DNA of 64,000 nucleotides from DATEOR01 sp963841425 (GTDB taxonomy: Bacteria > Actinomycetota > Thermoleophilia > Gaiellales > Gaiellaceae): NCBI GenBank assembly GCA_963841425.1, contig CAWJCL010000002.1, positions 1,262,389 to 1,326,388 on the forward strand, written 5' to 3'. This document shows positions 1 to 8,256 of the stretch, in pieces. The position numbers were made by a program, and so were the translations under genes. A model generated the notes under the pieces. That model was not told where the DNA came from, did no database searches, and saw nothing but the letters and a program-made list of their open reading frames with translations. How positions within the stretch are numbered: position 1 is the stretch's first letter; each line of letters starts with the position of its first letter.

Positions 1-554
1 CGGGCATGACCCTCGGTCAAAAGGCCGCGCTCCAGGAGTCCGAGGACGTCCTCCGGAAGCTCGAGCAGCCGCACGCGGTTCGACACGGTGGGCTTCGACC
101 GGCCGACCCGCTCGGCGACCTCGCCGAGGGAGAGCGAGAACTCGTCCATGAGCACCGCGTAGGCGCGTGCCTCCTCGATGGGAGACAGATCCTCGCGCGC
201 GACGTTCTCGACGAGCGCGAGAACGAGCGACTCGCGGTCGTCGCTCTCACGCACGAGCGCGGGAATGGTCGCGAGCCCGGCTGCGCGCGCCGCGCGCCAG
301 CGACGCTCGCCGGCGATGAGCTCGTAACCACCGCCCTCGGTCGGCCGGACGACGACGGGCTGCATGACTCCCTGCGCCCGCACCGAGTCGGCGAGGCCGC
401 TGATCCCCTCCGCGTCGATGTGCTTGCGCGGCTGGCGCGTGTTCGCACGGATCGAGCCGAGCGGGATCTGCAGAAGCTCGGCCGGGGAGACCCCTCCGCC
501 GATGAGGACCTCGAGGCCGCGGCCGAGGCCCCTCCTGCTAGGTGCGGTCGACAA
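1..554 (-). CDS. parB: Chromosome partitioning protein ParB (3' end cut by window edge)
   Basis: ParB binds centromere-like parS sites near the origin, spreads and loads SMC, and works with the ParA ATPase encoded just upstream. About 184 residues are visible. They start with the family's typical basic N-terminus (SRRGLGRGLEVLIGGG), followed by the CTP-binding ParB/Srx core with the GERRWRAA and ENVAREDLSPIEEA motifs and the beginning of the helix-turn-helix region (GEVAERVGRSKPTVSNRVRL). The only in-frame start giving this N-terminus is TTG at 552-554, which overlaps the last 17 bases of parA, so the pair is translationally coupled. The C-terminal dimerisation domain lies outside the window. 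I noticed no parS sequence in the window. Confidence 0.93.
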   Translation of the reverse strand, partial: MSTAPSRRGLGRGLEVLIGGGVSPAELLQIPLGSIRANTRQPRKHIDAEGISGLADSVRAQGVMQPVVVRPTEGGGYELIAGERRWRAARAAGLATIPALVRESDDRESLVLALVENVAREDLSPIEEARAYAVLMDEFSLSLGEVAERVGRSKPTVSNRVRLLELPEDVLGLLERGLLTEGHA

Positions 555-1290
555 GCTCGCTCGCGACTCGATAGTAGGCATCGGCTCCGGCGGAGGCCGG
601 GTCGTAGGCGGTGATGGGCAGGCCGTGGCTCGGCGCCTCGGCAAGTCGGACGCTCCGCGGAACCACCGCCTCGAAGACGAGCTCGCCGAAGTGGCGCCGC
701 ACCTCCGCGGCGACGTCGGCCGCGAGCCTGGTGCGTCCATCCACCATCGTCAGGAGCATCCCCGCGAGCGCGAGCTTCGGGTTGAGGCGGGCGCGCACGA
801 GCTCGACGGAGTGGAGGAGCTGGGCAAGCCCCTCGAGCGCGTAGTACTCGCACTGCACGGGGACGAGAACGCGATCCGCGGCCGCGAGACCGTTCACCGT
901 CAGCGGCCCCAGGGAGGGCGGGCAGTCGACGAAGACGTAGGAGTACTTCTCGCGCGCGGGCTCCAGAGCGCCTGCGAGAAACGACTCGCCGTCGCCGTGC
1001 GCGGCGAGCTCGACCGCAGCGCCGGCCAACTCGGGGCGCGAGGGCACGACGTCGAGGTTCTCGAAGCGGGTCGAGTGGACGATCTCCTCGAGCGGCGCGC
1101 CATCGAGTAGGTCGTAGGACGACGTGCCGTTCGCGCGCTCGCCGAGGCCCGAGGTCGCGTTTGCCTGCGGGTCGAGGTCGACGACGAGTGTCTTCGCGCC
1201 CGCCTCGGCGAGGCAGGCGGCGACGTTCACGGCGGTCGTCGTCTTGCCGACTCCACCCTTCTGATTGGCGAGTGCAAGGACCGTCCCCAC
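538..1290 (-). CDS. parA: Chromosome partitioning ATPase ParA (Soj)
   Basis: This is a 250-residue ParA/MinD-family ATPase that moves ParB-origin complexes and modulates DnaA. The deviant Walker A KGGVGKTTT is at residues 11-19, the A' motif LVVDLDPQAN around 35-44, and Walker B VFVDCPPSLG near 125. The length fits a small Soj-type protein without an N-terminal helix-turn-helix domain. The start is GTG at 1288-1290. A TAGTGT box lies exactly 6 nt upstream, so the gene probably has its own leaderless promoter, although rsmG ends only 13 bp upstream on the same strand. parB overlaps its 3' end. Confidence 0.96.
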   Translation of the reverse strand: MGTVLALANQKGGVGKTTTAVNVAACLAEAGAKTLVVDLDPQANATSGLGERANGTSSYDLLDGAPLEEIVHSTRFENLDVVPSRPELAGAAVELAAHGDGESFLAGALEPAREKYSYVFVDCPPSLGPLTVNGLAAADRVLVPVQCEYYALEGLAQLLHSVELVRARLNPKLALAGMLLTMVDGRTRLAADVAAEVRRHFGELVFEAVVPRSVRLAEAPSHGLPITAYDPASAGADAYYRVASELVDRT

Positions 1291-1296
1291 GCCCGC

Positions 1297-1302
1297 ACAC
1301 TA
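1297..1302 (-). promoter_or_regulatory. -10 box of parA, leaderless arrangement
   Basis: TAGTGT read on the minus strand, 6 nt before the GTG start of parA. It matches the TANNNT pattern seen before many genes of this window. No clear -35 box. Confidence 0.5.
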
Positions 1303-1303
1303 T

Positions 1304-1900
1304 TCATGCGAGAGGACGTTTCTTCGCCACGCCGGGCCGGCGCGGAAAGCCCGCGGGAGTGGGCCCCGTCTTCCTGAGCACGAGGAAGCCCGAAGGGCTC
1401 TCCTCGACCTCGGCGGCGAGCTCGGCGGCTGTCTTCGCGGCGGCCTCGAGATCGGCGCTCGGCCCGACGAAGAGCACCGCCCGCCCGCCCGGGCGCACCA
1501 GCGGAAGGCACCACTCGGCTGCCACCGGAGGAACGGCGAGCGCTCTTGCGACCGCCGTCCCGTATGCGTCCCGGCCTTCGCCGGCTGCATGCTCCTCGGC
1601 GCGGTCGCAGAGCACGGAGACGTTCTCGAACCCGGCTGCGACCTCCCGCAGGAAGTCGCACTTGCGTCCGTTCGCCTCGAGAAGGGCGAACTGCAGGTCC
1701 GGACGAACTGCGGCGAGCGGAATACCCGGAGAGCCCCCGCCCGAGCCGACGTCGACCACCGGCCCGTTGCCCAGCAGCCCGGCCGCCGGCAGAGCTCCCT
1801 CGAGGAGCGTCGCCCGCGCCTCGGCATGGTCCCGGATCGCCGTCAGGCCCGGCGTCGCGAGGAGCGCCGCAAGCCAGCGGTCGAGCCGCGCGTCAGACAG
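1304..1900 (-). CDS. rsmG: 16S rRNA (guanine-N7) methyltransferase RsmG (GidB), probable CTG start
   Basis: SAM-dependent enzyme that methylates G527 (E. coli numbering) of 16S rRNA. The Rossmann-type SAM site appears as VVDVGSGGGSPGIPLA, followed by FALLEANGRKCDFL and a late FLVLRKTGPTP strand, as in RsmG. About 198 residues, the family's usual size. Upstream of the conserved N-terminus (SDARLDRWLAALL) the frame has no ATG, GTG or TTG for about 250 nt. A CTG at 1898-1900 overlaps the jag stop in CTGTCTGA, so I infer CTG initiation coupled to jag. Next gene in the jag-yidC-yidD-rnpA-rpmH operon. Confidence 0.9.
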   Translation of the reverse strand: MSDARLDRWLAALLATPGLTAIRDHAEARATLLEGALPAAGLLGNGPVVDVGSGGGSPGIPLAAVRPDLQFALLEANGRKCDFLREVAAGFENVSVLCDRAEEHAAGEGRDAYGTAVARALAVPPVAAEWCLPLVRPGGRAVLFVGPSADLEAAAKTAAELAAEVEESPSGFLVLRKTGPTPAGFPRRPGVAKKRPLA

Positions 1901-2588
1901 GGCGAACGACGACGAAGCGGTTGGGCTCGTTGCCCTCGCTCCCCGTCTCGACGTCCTCGCGCTCCTGGAGGTGCACGTGCACGATCTTCCGCTCGACCGC
2001 CGACATCGGGTCGAGCGCGACCGGCTCGCCGGCTGCGATCGCGTCCGAGGCTGCGCGGTCTGCCTGCTGCTCGAGCGTCGCGCGGCGCCGATCGCGGTAG
2101 CCGGCCGCATCGACGACAATGCTCTTCCGCTCGTCCGTTCCTCGGAAGACGATCGCGGTTGCGAGGTACTGGATCGCGTCGATGGTCTGTCCACGCTTGC
2201 CGATCACGAGCCCGAGATCCGGGCCGGTCAGCGTGGCGGCGAGCTCCTCGCCGTCCTCGTTGATCTCGATGCGCACCGGGGCGCCGAGTGCGGCGCACAC
2301 GCGGTCGAGGAGCTCACGCAGCCGCGCAGGCGGGGAGTCGGGCTCCTCGTCGGCAGCCTCCGCGGGGGGAGGAACGGCGCCGGCCTTCGCGATCACGCGC
2401 GCGGGCGCGTAGCCCACGCCGAGCAAGCCGCGCTCGCCCTCGGAGAGAACCGCAAAGCTGACCGACGACTTGTCGATCCCGGGAAAGCGCCGTTCCAGCT
2501 CGCGGAGCGCCGACCACTTCGCCTCTCCGACGGTCTCGCCGGTCGCCTCGACCTCGGTCTCGGACAGCTCCCGCTCGATCTCGCTCAT
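1893..2588 (-). CDS. jag: Jag/KhpB-type RNA-binding protein
   Basis: Jag (KhpB) is an RNA-binding protein that in other bacteria acts with KhpA on cell-division and cell-wall mRNAs; it is normally encoded beside yidC. The 231 residues show a Jag N-terminal domain (residues about 1-70, with GERGLLGVG), an acidic/proline linker, a KH domain with the GxxG loop (LVIGKRGQTIDAIQYL, about 127-143), and an R3H-like C-terminus (DPMSAVERKIVHVHLQ). ATG at 2586-2588 overlaps the yidC stop by 4 bp (ATGA), showing coupling. Confidence 0.93.
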   Translation of the reverse strand: MSEIERELSETEVEATGETVGEAKWSALRELERRFPGIDKSSVSFAVLSEGERGLLGVGYAPARVIAKAGAVPPPAEAADEEPDSPPARLRELLDRVCAALGAPVRIEINEDGEELAATLTGPDLGLVIGKRGQTIDAIQYLATAIVFRGTDERKSIVVDAAGYRDRRRATLEQQADRAASDAIAAGEPVALDPMSAVERKIVHVHLQEREDVETGSEGNEPNRFVVVRPV

Positions 2589-3427
2589 CGCCTCGACCGG
2601 GGACCTTTCTTCTTCCGGCGCTTGACCCTCTGCTGCCCCGAAGCTGTTGCCCGCGAGGGCTGAGCCGCCTTGCCGACCGCGCTTCCGCCGTCCGCTCCAC
2701 CGTCGTCCTTGGGCGGCGTCCGCGACGACCGTTTGGACGGCGTCTGCGGCTTCGGCATCAGCCGCCTGGTCACGAGCCCCTGGCCGACCGTCCAGAGGTT
2801 CGTCGTCACCCAGTAGAGAAGAAGCCCGACCGGGAACGACGCGTTGACGATGAAGAGCACGAAGACGAGCGGCAGCGCCATGAAGATCCACCGCTGGCGC
2901 GGGTCCATCGTCGTGGACATGAAGTACGTCGAAGCCACCTGGCTGACGACGTAGATCGAGAGCAGGAGCCAGCCCGACCAGTGGTCCGTGATGTTCGTCG
3001 TGATGTTCGGGACGATCCCGAGCCAGCCGAGGTCGGAGCCCGGGTACTGGGGAAAGACCTCCTTCTCGAAGTCCCGCAGCACGTAGTAGAGCGAGATGAA
3101 GACCGGGATCTGGATCAGAATGGGGAGGCATGAGGCCGCCGGGTTGATCTTGTTCTCCCGGTAGAACTTCATGACCTCCTCGTTCATGCGCTGCTTGTCG
3201 TGCTTGTACTTCTGCTGCAGCGCCTTGAGCTCGGGGGCGTGCGCCTGGAGGTGCTGCATCGAGCGGATCTGCTTGACCGTCAGCGGGACGATCACGATCC
3301 GCACCATCAGCGTGAGCACGATGATCGCCCACGCCCACGGGAGGCCCATCGTGGAATGGATCCACTCGAGGACCGTCGTCATGACGTTCTCGATCGGGCG
3401 GAGCGGATTGGCGACGGCGAGGATCAC
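2585..3427 (-). CDS. yidC: Membrane protein insertase YidC
   Basis: YidC/Oxa1 insertase that places proteins in the cytoplasmic membrane, alone or with SecYEG. The 280 residues contain the YidC core: a first TM segment (LPWAWAIIVLTLMVRIVIVPLTV), a cytoplasmic helical hairpin (residues about 55-100), the membrane stretch CLPILIQIPVFISLYYVL, and two further TM segments ending with GLLLYWVTTNLWTVGQ. The tail is strongly basic (VKRRKKKGPRSRR), as in ribosome-binding YidC variants. I chose GTG at 3425-3427, which forms a GTGA overlap with the yidD stop; a longer reading upstream would run into yidD. It lacks the large periplasmic P1 domain of Proteobacteria. Confidence 0.95.
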   Translation of the reverse strand: MILAVANPLRPIENVMTTVLEWIHSTMGLPWAWAIIVLTLMVRIVIVPLTVKQIRSMQHLQAHAPELKALQQKYKHDKQRMNEEVMKFYRENKINPAASCLPILIQIPVFISLYYVLRDFEKEVFPQYPGSDLGWLGIVPNITTNITDHWSGWLLLSIYVVSQVASTYFMSTTMDPRQRWIFMALPLVFVLFIVNASFPVGLLLYWVTTNLWTVGQGLVTRRLMPKPQTPSKRSSRTPPKDDGGADGGSAVGKAAQPSRATASGQQRVKRRKKKGPRSRR

Positions 3428-3684
3428 GAGCGTCCCCTGAGCGGGAAGACCCGTTGGTCGCGCGCGTAGTCGACGCCGCCGTGGCTCCACGGATTGCAGC
3501 GCAGGAGCCTCCACATCGTGAGCACAGTCCCACGCAGGACGCCGAACTCGCGGTAGGCCTCGAGTGCATACGCCGAGCAGGACGGGTGGTACTTGCAGCG
3601 CGGATTGCCGAGCGGCGTCGCCCCGGCGAACGGCGAGAGGATCCTTCGGTAGCCGCGGATGAGGAGGACCGCGATCGAGCTCAC
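3424..3684 (-). CDS. yidD: Membrane protein insertion efficiency factor YidD
   Basis: Small (86 aa) YidD protein, thought to help YidC-dependent insertion. The family signature is clear: RGYRRILSPFAG near the N-terminus, then CKYHPSCSAYALEAYREFG and LLRCNPWSHGGVD, with the three conserved cysteines. An amphipathic N-terminal helix (IAVLLIRGYRR) fits membrane attachment. GTG at 3682-3684 overlaps the rnpA stop (GTGA), and its own stop overlaps the yidC start in the same way, so rnpA-yidD-yidC are tightly coupled. Confidence 0.95.
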   Translation of the reverse strand: MSSIAVLLIRGYRRILSPFAGATPLGNPRCKYHPSCSAYALEAYREFGVLRGTVLTMWRLLRCNPWSHGGVDYARDQRVFPLRGRS

Positions 3685-4037
3685 GCCGTCGCGCGCTCCT
3701 TCTGGAAGACCTCGGAGACGCGCTCGCTCAGCCACTCGAACCCGCGGCTCTCGATCGCGTCGCCGAGGCCCGGCCTCGCGATCAGGACGTAGTCGTTGCC
3801 CGCGGGGAGGCCTGCCTCGATCTGCTCGAACGCCGCCCGCAGGCGCCGCTTGATCCGGTTCCGCTCCACCGCGCCCCCGAGTTGGCGCGAGACGGCGAGG
3901 CCCAGCCGCGGCCCGAGGCCCTCGGTCTCCTCGCGCGGGAAGGCGTAGAGAACGAGGTAGCGCGTAGCCGTGGAGCGGCCGTGCCGGTAGACGGCGTCGA
4001 AGTCGCGTGAGCGAGAGAGACGGTGGCGGCGTTTCAA
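3681..4037 (-). CDS. rnpA: Ribonuclease P protein component
   Basis: Protein subunit of RNase P, which matures tRNA 5' ends together with the RnpB RNA. 118 residues with the RNase P protein fold. The RNA-binding signature RNRIKRRLRAAF is at about 59-70, and the N-terminus (MKRRHRLSRSRDFDAVYRHG) and central LGLAVSRQLGGAV match the family. Its place between rpmH and yidD is the universal arrangement. Confidence 0.96.
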   Translation of the reverse strand: MKRRHRLSRSRDFDAVYRHGRSTATRYLVLYAFPREETEGLGPRLGLAVSRQLGGAVERNRIKRRLRAAFEQIEAGLPAGNDYVLIARPGLGDAIESRGFEWLSERVSEVFQKERATA

Positions 4038-4043
4038 CCCGGC

Positions 4044-4178
4044 TCAGGCCGAGAGACGCTTGCGCCCCTTGGCGCGGCGGCGCTTGAGAATTGCGCGGCC
4101 GGCGCGGGTCGACATCCGCGCGCGGAATCCGTGCCGGCGCTTCCGGCGTCGAACGTTCGGCTGGAAGGTACGTTTCAA
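4044..4178 (-). CDS. rpmH: 50S ribosomal protein L34
   Basis: 44-residue L34, almost all basic, with the hallmark KRTFQPNVRRRKRRHGFRAR start and the RRRAKGRKRLSA end. The start is TTG at 4176-4178. The sequence just upstream is pyrimidine-rich (CGCACCTCCC) and shows no Shine-Dalgarno-like purine run, which is unusual for a highly expressed ribosomal protein gene. First gene of the minus-strand operon leading away from the origin; rnpA starts 6 bp after its stop. Confidence 0.96.
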   Translation of the reverse strand: MKRTFQPNVRRRKRRHGFRARMSTRAGRAILKRRRAKGRKRLSA

Positions 4179-4334
4179 GGGAGGTGCGAGAAGACGATGT
4201 GCGCGATGCGACCGGCGCCTGCCGGCCACCGGGCCAGTATAGAGAAGGCCGCCTCCCGGCCGGGTGGTTCGGTCGAGCGAGACCGGGACTCTCGACCGTC
4301 GCAGCGAGCAATGTCGCAAAATCTGCACGTGCGG

Positions 4335-4409
4335 AAATCCACAGGCGAAAGACCGCATGGCTACAAGCCTCACCCCACCTTTCCACAGCTGTGGAGACTG
4401 CTGTGGAAA
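4335..4409. promoter_or_regulatory. DnaA-box-like cluster, left part of putative oriC
   Basis: The 360-bp gap between rpmH and dnaA holds three DnaA-box-like 9-mers: AAATCCACA (4335-4343), TTTCCACAG (4380-4388) and its inverted equivalent CTGTGGAAA (4401-4409). The last two face each other. Mismatches to TTATCCACA/TTGTCCACA mean some may be weak sites or serve dnaA autoregulation rather than initiation. I see nothing gene-like in the rest of the gap apart from the dnaA promoter. Confidence 0.6.
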
Positions 4410-4468
4410 GGAAGAATTTGCCTGCTCAGACCCCCTTTCCCGTACTTCGGTCCGCATGTTTTCAAGCG

Positions 4469-4497
4469 TTGAGGGCCCTCGGCGGCGTTGCTATGAT
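4469..4497 (+). promoter_or_regulatory. dnaA promoter (sigma70-type)
   Basis: TTGAGG (4469-4474), a 17-bp spacer, and TATGAT (4492-4497). This would start transcription near 4504, about 35 nt before the dnaA start. It lies about 60 bp from the DnaA-box-like sites, a layout that allows autoregulation. Confidence 0.65.
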
Positions 4498-4538
4498 CGC
4501 CGCTTCCCGGAGTCTGGCGGAGGGAGCAACAAGCCGGC

Positions 4539-5876
4539 GTGCAACGCCCTGCTGAACTGAGCGCGGAATCACTGTGGACCGAGGTATCGAACCGCCTCAG
4601 GGACGCATTGAGCGAATCGACGTTCACGACGTGGTTCGCCGACACGGAGCCGATCGAGCTCAGCAGTGAGCACTTCGTTCTCGCCGTACCCAACGACTTC
4701 ACGCGCACGTGGATCGAGGATCACTTCCTCGATCTCATCCGCGCCGCGATCCGCGAGTCCGTAGGAAGCGATCGGACCGTGCGTCTCGCGGTGCGCGAGC
4801 TCGACGAGTCGCAGCAATTCGAGTCCCCGCCGCCGGCTCGCTTCGGCGAGGGCCTGAACCCGAAGTACACCTTCGACCTCTTCGTCATCGGATCGTCGAA
4901 CCGCTTCGCGCACGCGGCGGCACTCGCCGTCGCCGAGGCGCCGGCCCAGGCCTACAACCCCCTCTTCATCTACGGCGGCACAGGCCTCGGGAAGACGCAT
5001 CTCCTCCAGGCGATCGCGAGCTACATCGGCGAGCACTCGCGCAACCTCTCCGCGCGTTACGTGACGAGCGAGATCTTCATGAACGACTTCATCAACTCGC
5101 TCCGCGACAAGCGGATCGAGGGCTTCAAGCAACGCTACCGCCACTACGACGTCCTCCTCATCGACGACATCCAGTTCTTCGAGCACAAGGAGCGGATCCA
5201 GGAGGAGTTCTTCCATACCTTCAATTCGCTCTACGAGGCCGGCCGGCAGATCGTCATCTCCTCCGACCGACCGCCGCGCGCGATCGCGACCCTCGAGGCG
5301 CGCCTGCGCTCGCGGTTCGAATGGGGCCTCATCACGGACATCCAGGCGCCCGATCTCGAGACGCGCATCGCGATTCTCAGGAAGAAGGTGAAGACGGATG
5401 CGATCCACGTGCCGGACACGCAGGTCCTCACCTTCATCGCGAGCCGCATCTCGACGAACATCCGCGAGCTCGAAGGGGCGCTCACGCGCGTGGTCGCGTT
5501 CTCGTCGCTCACCGGCCGGCCGATGACCGTGGAGCTGGCTCAGGAGGTGCTCAAGGACGTCTTTCCACAGGGCGAGCTGCCCGAGGTCTCCGTGGAGCGG
5601 ATCCAGGAGACCGTCGTCGAGCGCTTCGGCATCTCGATGCAGGAGCTCACCGGCGACCGCCGCTCGCAGCAGATTGTCTATCCCCGCCAGGTGGCGATGT
5701 ACCTCTGCCGCGAGCTCACAGACAGCTCCCTGCCCAAGATCGGGAAGAAGTTCGGCGGGCGCGACCACACGACGGTCATCCACGCAACGTCGAAGATCGC
5801 GAAGCTCATCCAGGAAGACCGAAGTGTCTACAACCTCGTCCAGGAGCTCACGGCGAGGATCAAGCAGCCCCGGTGA
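4539..5876 (+). CDS. dnaA: Chromosomal replication initiator DnaA
   Basis: AAA+ initiator that binds DnaA boxes and opens oriC. 445 residues: domain I (about 1-80, with LWTEVSNRLRDALSESTFTTWF), a short domain II, the AAA+ domain III with Walker A GGTGLGKTHL, Walker B VLLIDDIQF and sensor ISSDRPP, and domain IV with the DNA-binding signature FGGRDHTTVIHA. The GTG start at 4539 gives the standard domain I; a purine-rich GGAGGGAGC lies about 13 nt upstream. The short domain II makes it smaller than Streptomyces DnaA. Confidence 0.98.
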   Translation: MQRPAELSAESLWTEVSNRLRDALSESTFTTWFADTEPIELSSEHFVLAVPNDFTRTWIEDHFLDLIRAAIRESVGSDRTVRLAVRELDESQQFESPPPARFGEGLNPKYTFDLFVIGSSNRFAHAAALAVAEAPAQAYNPLFIYGGTGLGKTHLLQAIASYIGEHSRNLSARYVTSEIFMNDFINSLRDKRIEGFKQRYRHYDVLLIDDIQFFEHKERIQEEFFHTFNSLYEAGRQIVISSDRPPRAIATLEARLRSRFEWGLITDIQAPDLETRIAILRKKVKTDAIHVPDTQVLTFIASRISTNIRELEGALTRVVAFSSLTGRPMTVELAQEVLKDVFPQGELPEVSVERIQETVVERFGISMQELTGDRRSQQIVYPRQVAMYLCRELTDSSLPKIGKKFGGRDHTTVIHATSKIAKLIQEDRSVYNLVQELTARIKQPR

Positions 5877-5935
5877 ACAACGCCCTGTGCACACCTGACG
5901 AAAGCTGGGGAAATCGCCGCGAGGCCGGGTCGCCC

Positions 5936-6024
5936 TGTCGACAAGTCGCTCTTGTCCACAAAAGTCGTCCACCGGCGATTCCCAAGAGCCATGCGGAAAC
6001 ACCGCGTCTTCCCCGTCGTCCACA
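5936..6024. promoter_or_regulatory. DnaA-box cluster between dnaA and dnaN, likely core oriC
   Basis: The 178-bp dnaA-dnaN gap contains a perfect actinobacterial-type box TTGTCCACA (5952-5960). Near-matches are TCGTCCACC (5965-5973), TCGTCCACA (6016-6024) and an inverted TGTCGACAA (5936-5944). The clustering and position match where actinobacterial oriC normally sits. A T-rich stretch (5-TTTTTTTAAA, 6046-6055) just before dnaN could contribute to unwinding. Confidence 0.7.
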
Positions 6025-6054
6025 CTCCCTATGACTACGAAGAGGTTTTTTTAA

Positions 6055-7197
6055 ATGACAAGTATCGATACCGTTGTCGGCACGACGATGAAGGTCATGT
6101 GCGGTCGGGACGAGCTCGCGGACAAGCTTCAACTCGCCGGCCGCGGGGTGTCGACTCGCACACAGAGCGTTCAGATCCTCGGGGGGATCATGTTGCGTGC
6201 CACCGGGGGCCAACTGCACCTGTCCGCGACGGATATGGAGATCTCGCTTCGGGTTGCCCTCGATGCACAGGTCGAGGACGAAGGGGCCGTGGTCGTTCCA
6301 GGCCGGCTGCTCGTGGACATCGTTCGCCTTCTTCCTGCCGGCGAGGTGACGATCGGGCATCGCGCCGAGGAGGGAGTCGCGGAGTTGACCTGCGGCTCGG
6401 CCTCCTACAAGCTGCACACGTACGCGGCCGAGGACTTCCCGCGCCTTCCTGAGATCGATCCCGAGACCGCGTTCACGGTCGACAAGGAGGCGTTCGTCGA
6501 GACCATCGCCCGCGTCAGCCGCTCGGCCTCCCGCGACGAGTCGCGACCGGTCCTCACCGGAATCCTCGTCCGCTTCGAGGGCGAAAAGCTCGTGATGGCC
6601 GCTACGGACTCCTACCGGTTGAGCGTGAAGGAGACCGCGCTCGACAAGGGGCCGGGGCCGGAGCTCGAGGCGATCGTGCCGGCACGCGCCCTCTCCGAGC
6701 TCTTGCGCATCGGCCAAGGCGGGGAGCCGGGGACGATCTCGATCGGCGTGCAGGAGAATCAGATCGTCTTCGGAGTCGACGACGTCTGGCTCACGGCGCG
6801 GCGGATCGACGGCCAGTTCCCGAACTACAAGCAGCTTCTCCCCGAGACCTTCGAAGCCGAGATCCAGCTGCCGCGCGACGAGTTCGTCGAGATCGTCCGC
6901 CGCGCGTCGCTCATGGCGCAGCGCAAGTCGCCGCTGCGGCTTCGCTTCGAGAGCGGCGAGCTCACGGTCTCCGCGCAGACGCAGGACGTCGGCGAAGCGC
7001 GGGAGTCGCTCCCCATCTCGTACTCGGGCGACACGATCGAGATCGGCTTCAACGCCGAGTTCCTTCGCGACGGCCTCGAATCGGTCGGCGACGATGCGGT
7101 GCGCTTCAAGCTCATCAGCCCGCTCAGGCCGGGACTCATCCTCGGGGAGTCGGACGACTTCCTGTACCTGATCATGCCGATCCGGCTCGCCGGCTGA
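6055..7197 (+). CDS. dnaN: DNA polymerase III beta subunit (sliding clamp)
   Basis: Ring-shaped processivity clamp that tethers DNA polymerases. 380 residues cover the three clamp domains. Typical stretches include the first-domain ILGGIMLRATGGQLHLSATDMEIS, the middle RPVLTGILVRFEGEKLVMAATDSYRLS and the C-terminal YLIMPIRLAG. ATG at 6055 has AGAGG 9 nt upstream, followed by seven T residues; a second Met (codon at 6088, MKVMCGRDEL) matches where many clamps start, so the first 11 residues may be extra. The last bases overlap the proposed CTG start of recF. Confidence 0.97.
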   Translation: MTSIDTVVGTTMKVMCGRDELADKLQLAGRGVSTRTQSVQILGGIMLRATGGQLHLSATDMEISLRVALDAQVEDEGAVVVPGRLLVDIVRLLPAGEVTIGHRAEEGVAELTCGSASYKLHTYAAEDFPRLPEIDPETAFTVDKEAFVETIARVSRSASRDESRPVLTGILVRFEGEKLVMAATDSYRLSVKETALDKGPGPELEAIVPARALSELLRIGQGGEPGTISIGVQENQIVFGVDDVWLTARRIDGQFPNYKQLLPETFEAEIQLPRDEFVEIVRRASLMAQRKSPLRLRFESGELTVSAQTQDVGEARESLPISYSGDTIEIGFNAEFLRDGLESVGDDAVRFKLISPLRPGLILGESDDFLYLIMPIRLAG

Positions 7198-8256
7198 TCG
7201 TCGGGCACGTCTCGCTCCGGAACTTCCGCTCCTACGCCGGGCTCGAGCTCGACCTGGTGCCCGGGCTGGTTCTCGTGACCGGTCCTAACGGTGTCGGGAA
7301 GACGAACCTGCTGGAGGGGCTGCATGTGGGCGCGCAGGGGTTCTCCCCGCGCACCCGCGCGGAGCCACGGCTCGTCCGCTTCGGCGAGGAGGCAGCTCGT
7401 GTGCGGCTGCAAGGAACCTCTGCGCAAAGCTCTTTCGAGACCCAGGTCGACGTCGTGCCCGGATCCGCGAAGGAGGTGCGCCTCAACGGCGCCACGCTTC
7501 AGAGCGGCGAAGAGCTCCGCTCGAGGCTCGCAGCGCTCGTCTTCACGCCCGACCGCCTGGCGGTCGTGAAGGGCGGGCCGATCGTCCGCCGTGCCTATCT
7601 CGACCGCATGCTCGGGCGGGTCTTTCCCAGCCGCGCGGAGATCTCGCCGAACTATGCCCGCGCGGTGGCGCAGCGCAATGCAGCACTTCGGCGGGTGCGC
7701 GCCGGCGACGCGGGCCTCGATTCTGTGGAGCCGTGGACGGCGCAGGCGGCGGCTCTCGGAACCGAGCTCGACACGGCCCGCTCCGAGCTCGTTGCACTTC
7801 TCCGCCCCGGGTTCTCGAGAGTCTCCGAGTCACTCGGCCTCGCAGGAGCCCTGCTCGCCTACCCCGGTGCGGGCCTGACCGTCGAGGAGCTGGAGGAGCG
7901 GCTTCCACGCGATCTCGAGCGAGCCGTGACCGGTGCAGGGCCTCACCTGCGCGACGCGTCGATCACCGCCGGCGGCCGCGAGCTGCGCGGTTTCGGCTCG
8001 CAGGGGGAGCAGCGCACTGCGGTGCTCGCGCTCGTCCTCGCCGAGGCGGAGCTCCTGGCGGGGCGCAGGGGCGAGCCGCCGCTTCTCCTCCTCGACGACG
8101 TGTTCAGCGAGCTCGATACCGAACGGCGCGAGCGCCCTCCTCGCCCAGCTTCCGGCGGGCGGCCAGACGGTGATCACTGCGACGCACAAGCCGGGTGTGG
8201 CCGACCCGGGCCTGATCGTCGAAGTCAGTCCGGGAGAAGCCAAGGTGGCGGCTTGA
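7194..8256 (+). CDS. recF: DNA repair/replication protein RecF, apparent +1 frameshift, probable CTG start
   Basis: SMC-like ATPase that helps load RecA at gaps. Frame one carries the conserved N-terminus (GHVSLRNFRSYAGLELDL), Walker A GPNGVGKTNLLE, the LVFTPDRL region, the signature GFGSQGEQRTAVLALVLAEAE and Walker B LLLLDDVFSELD. After ELDTERRE the frame changes: removing one C near 8133 restores ALLAQLPAGGQTVITATHKP and a normal end at 8256. This is either an assembly/sequencing error, a disrupted gene or recoding; the GCGCGAGCGCC context is a poor slippery site. No ATG/GTG/TTG precedes the conserved N-terminus; CTG at 7194 overlaps the dnaN stop (CTGA). Confidence 0.85.
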
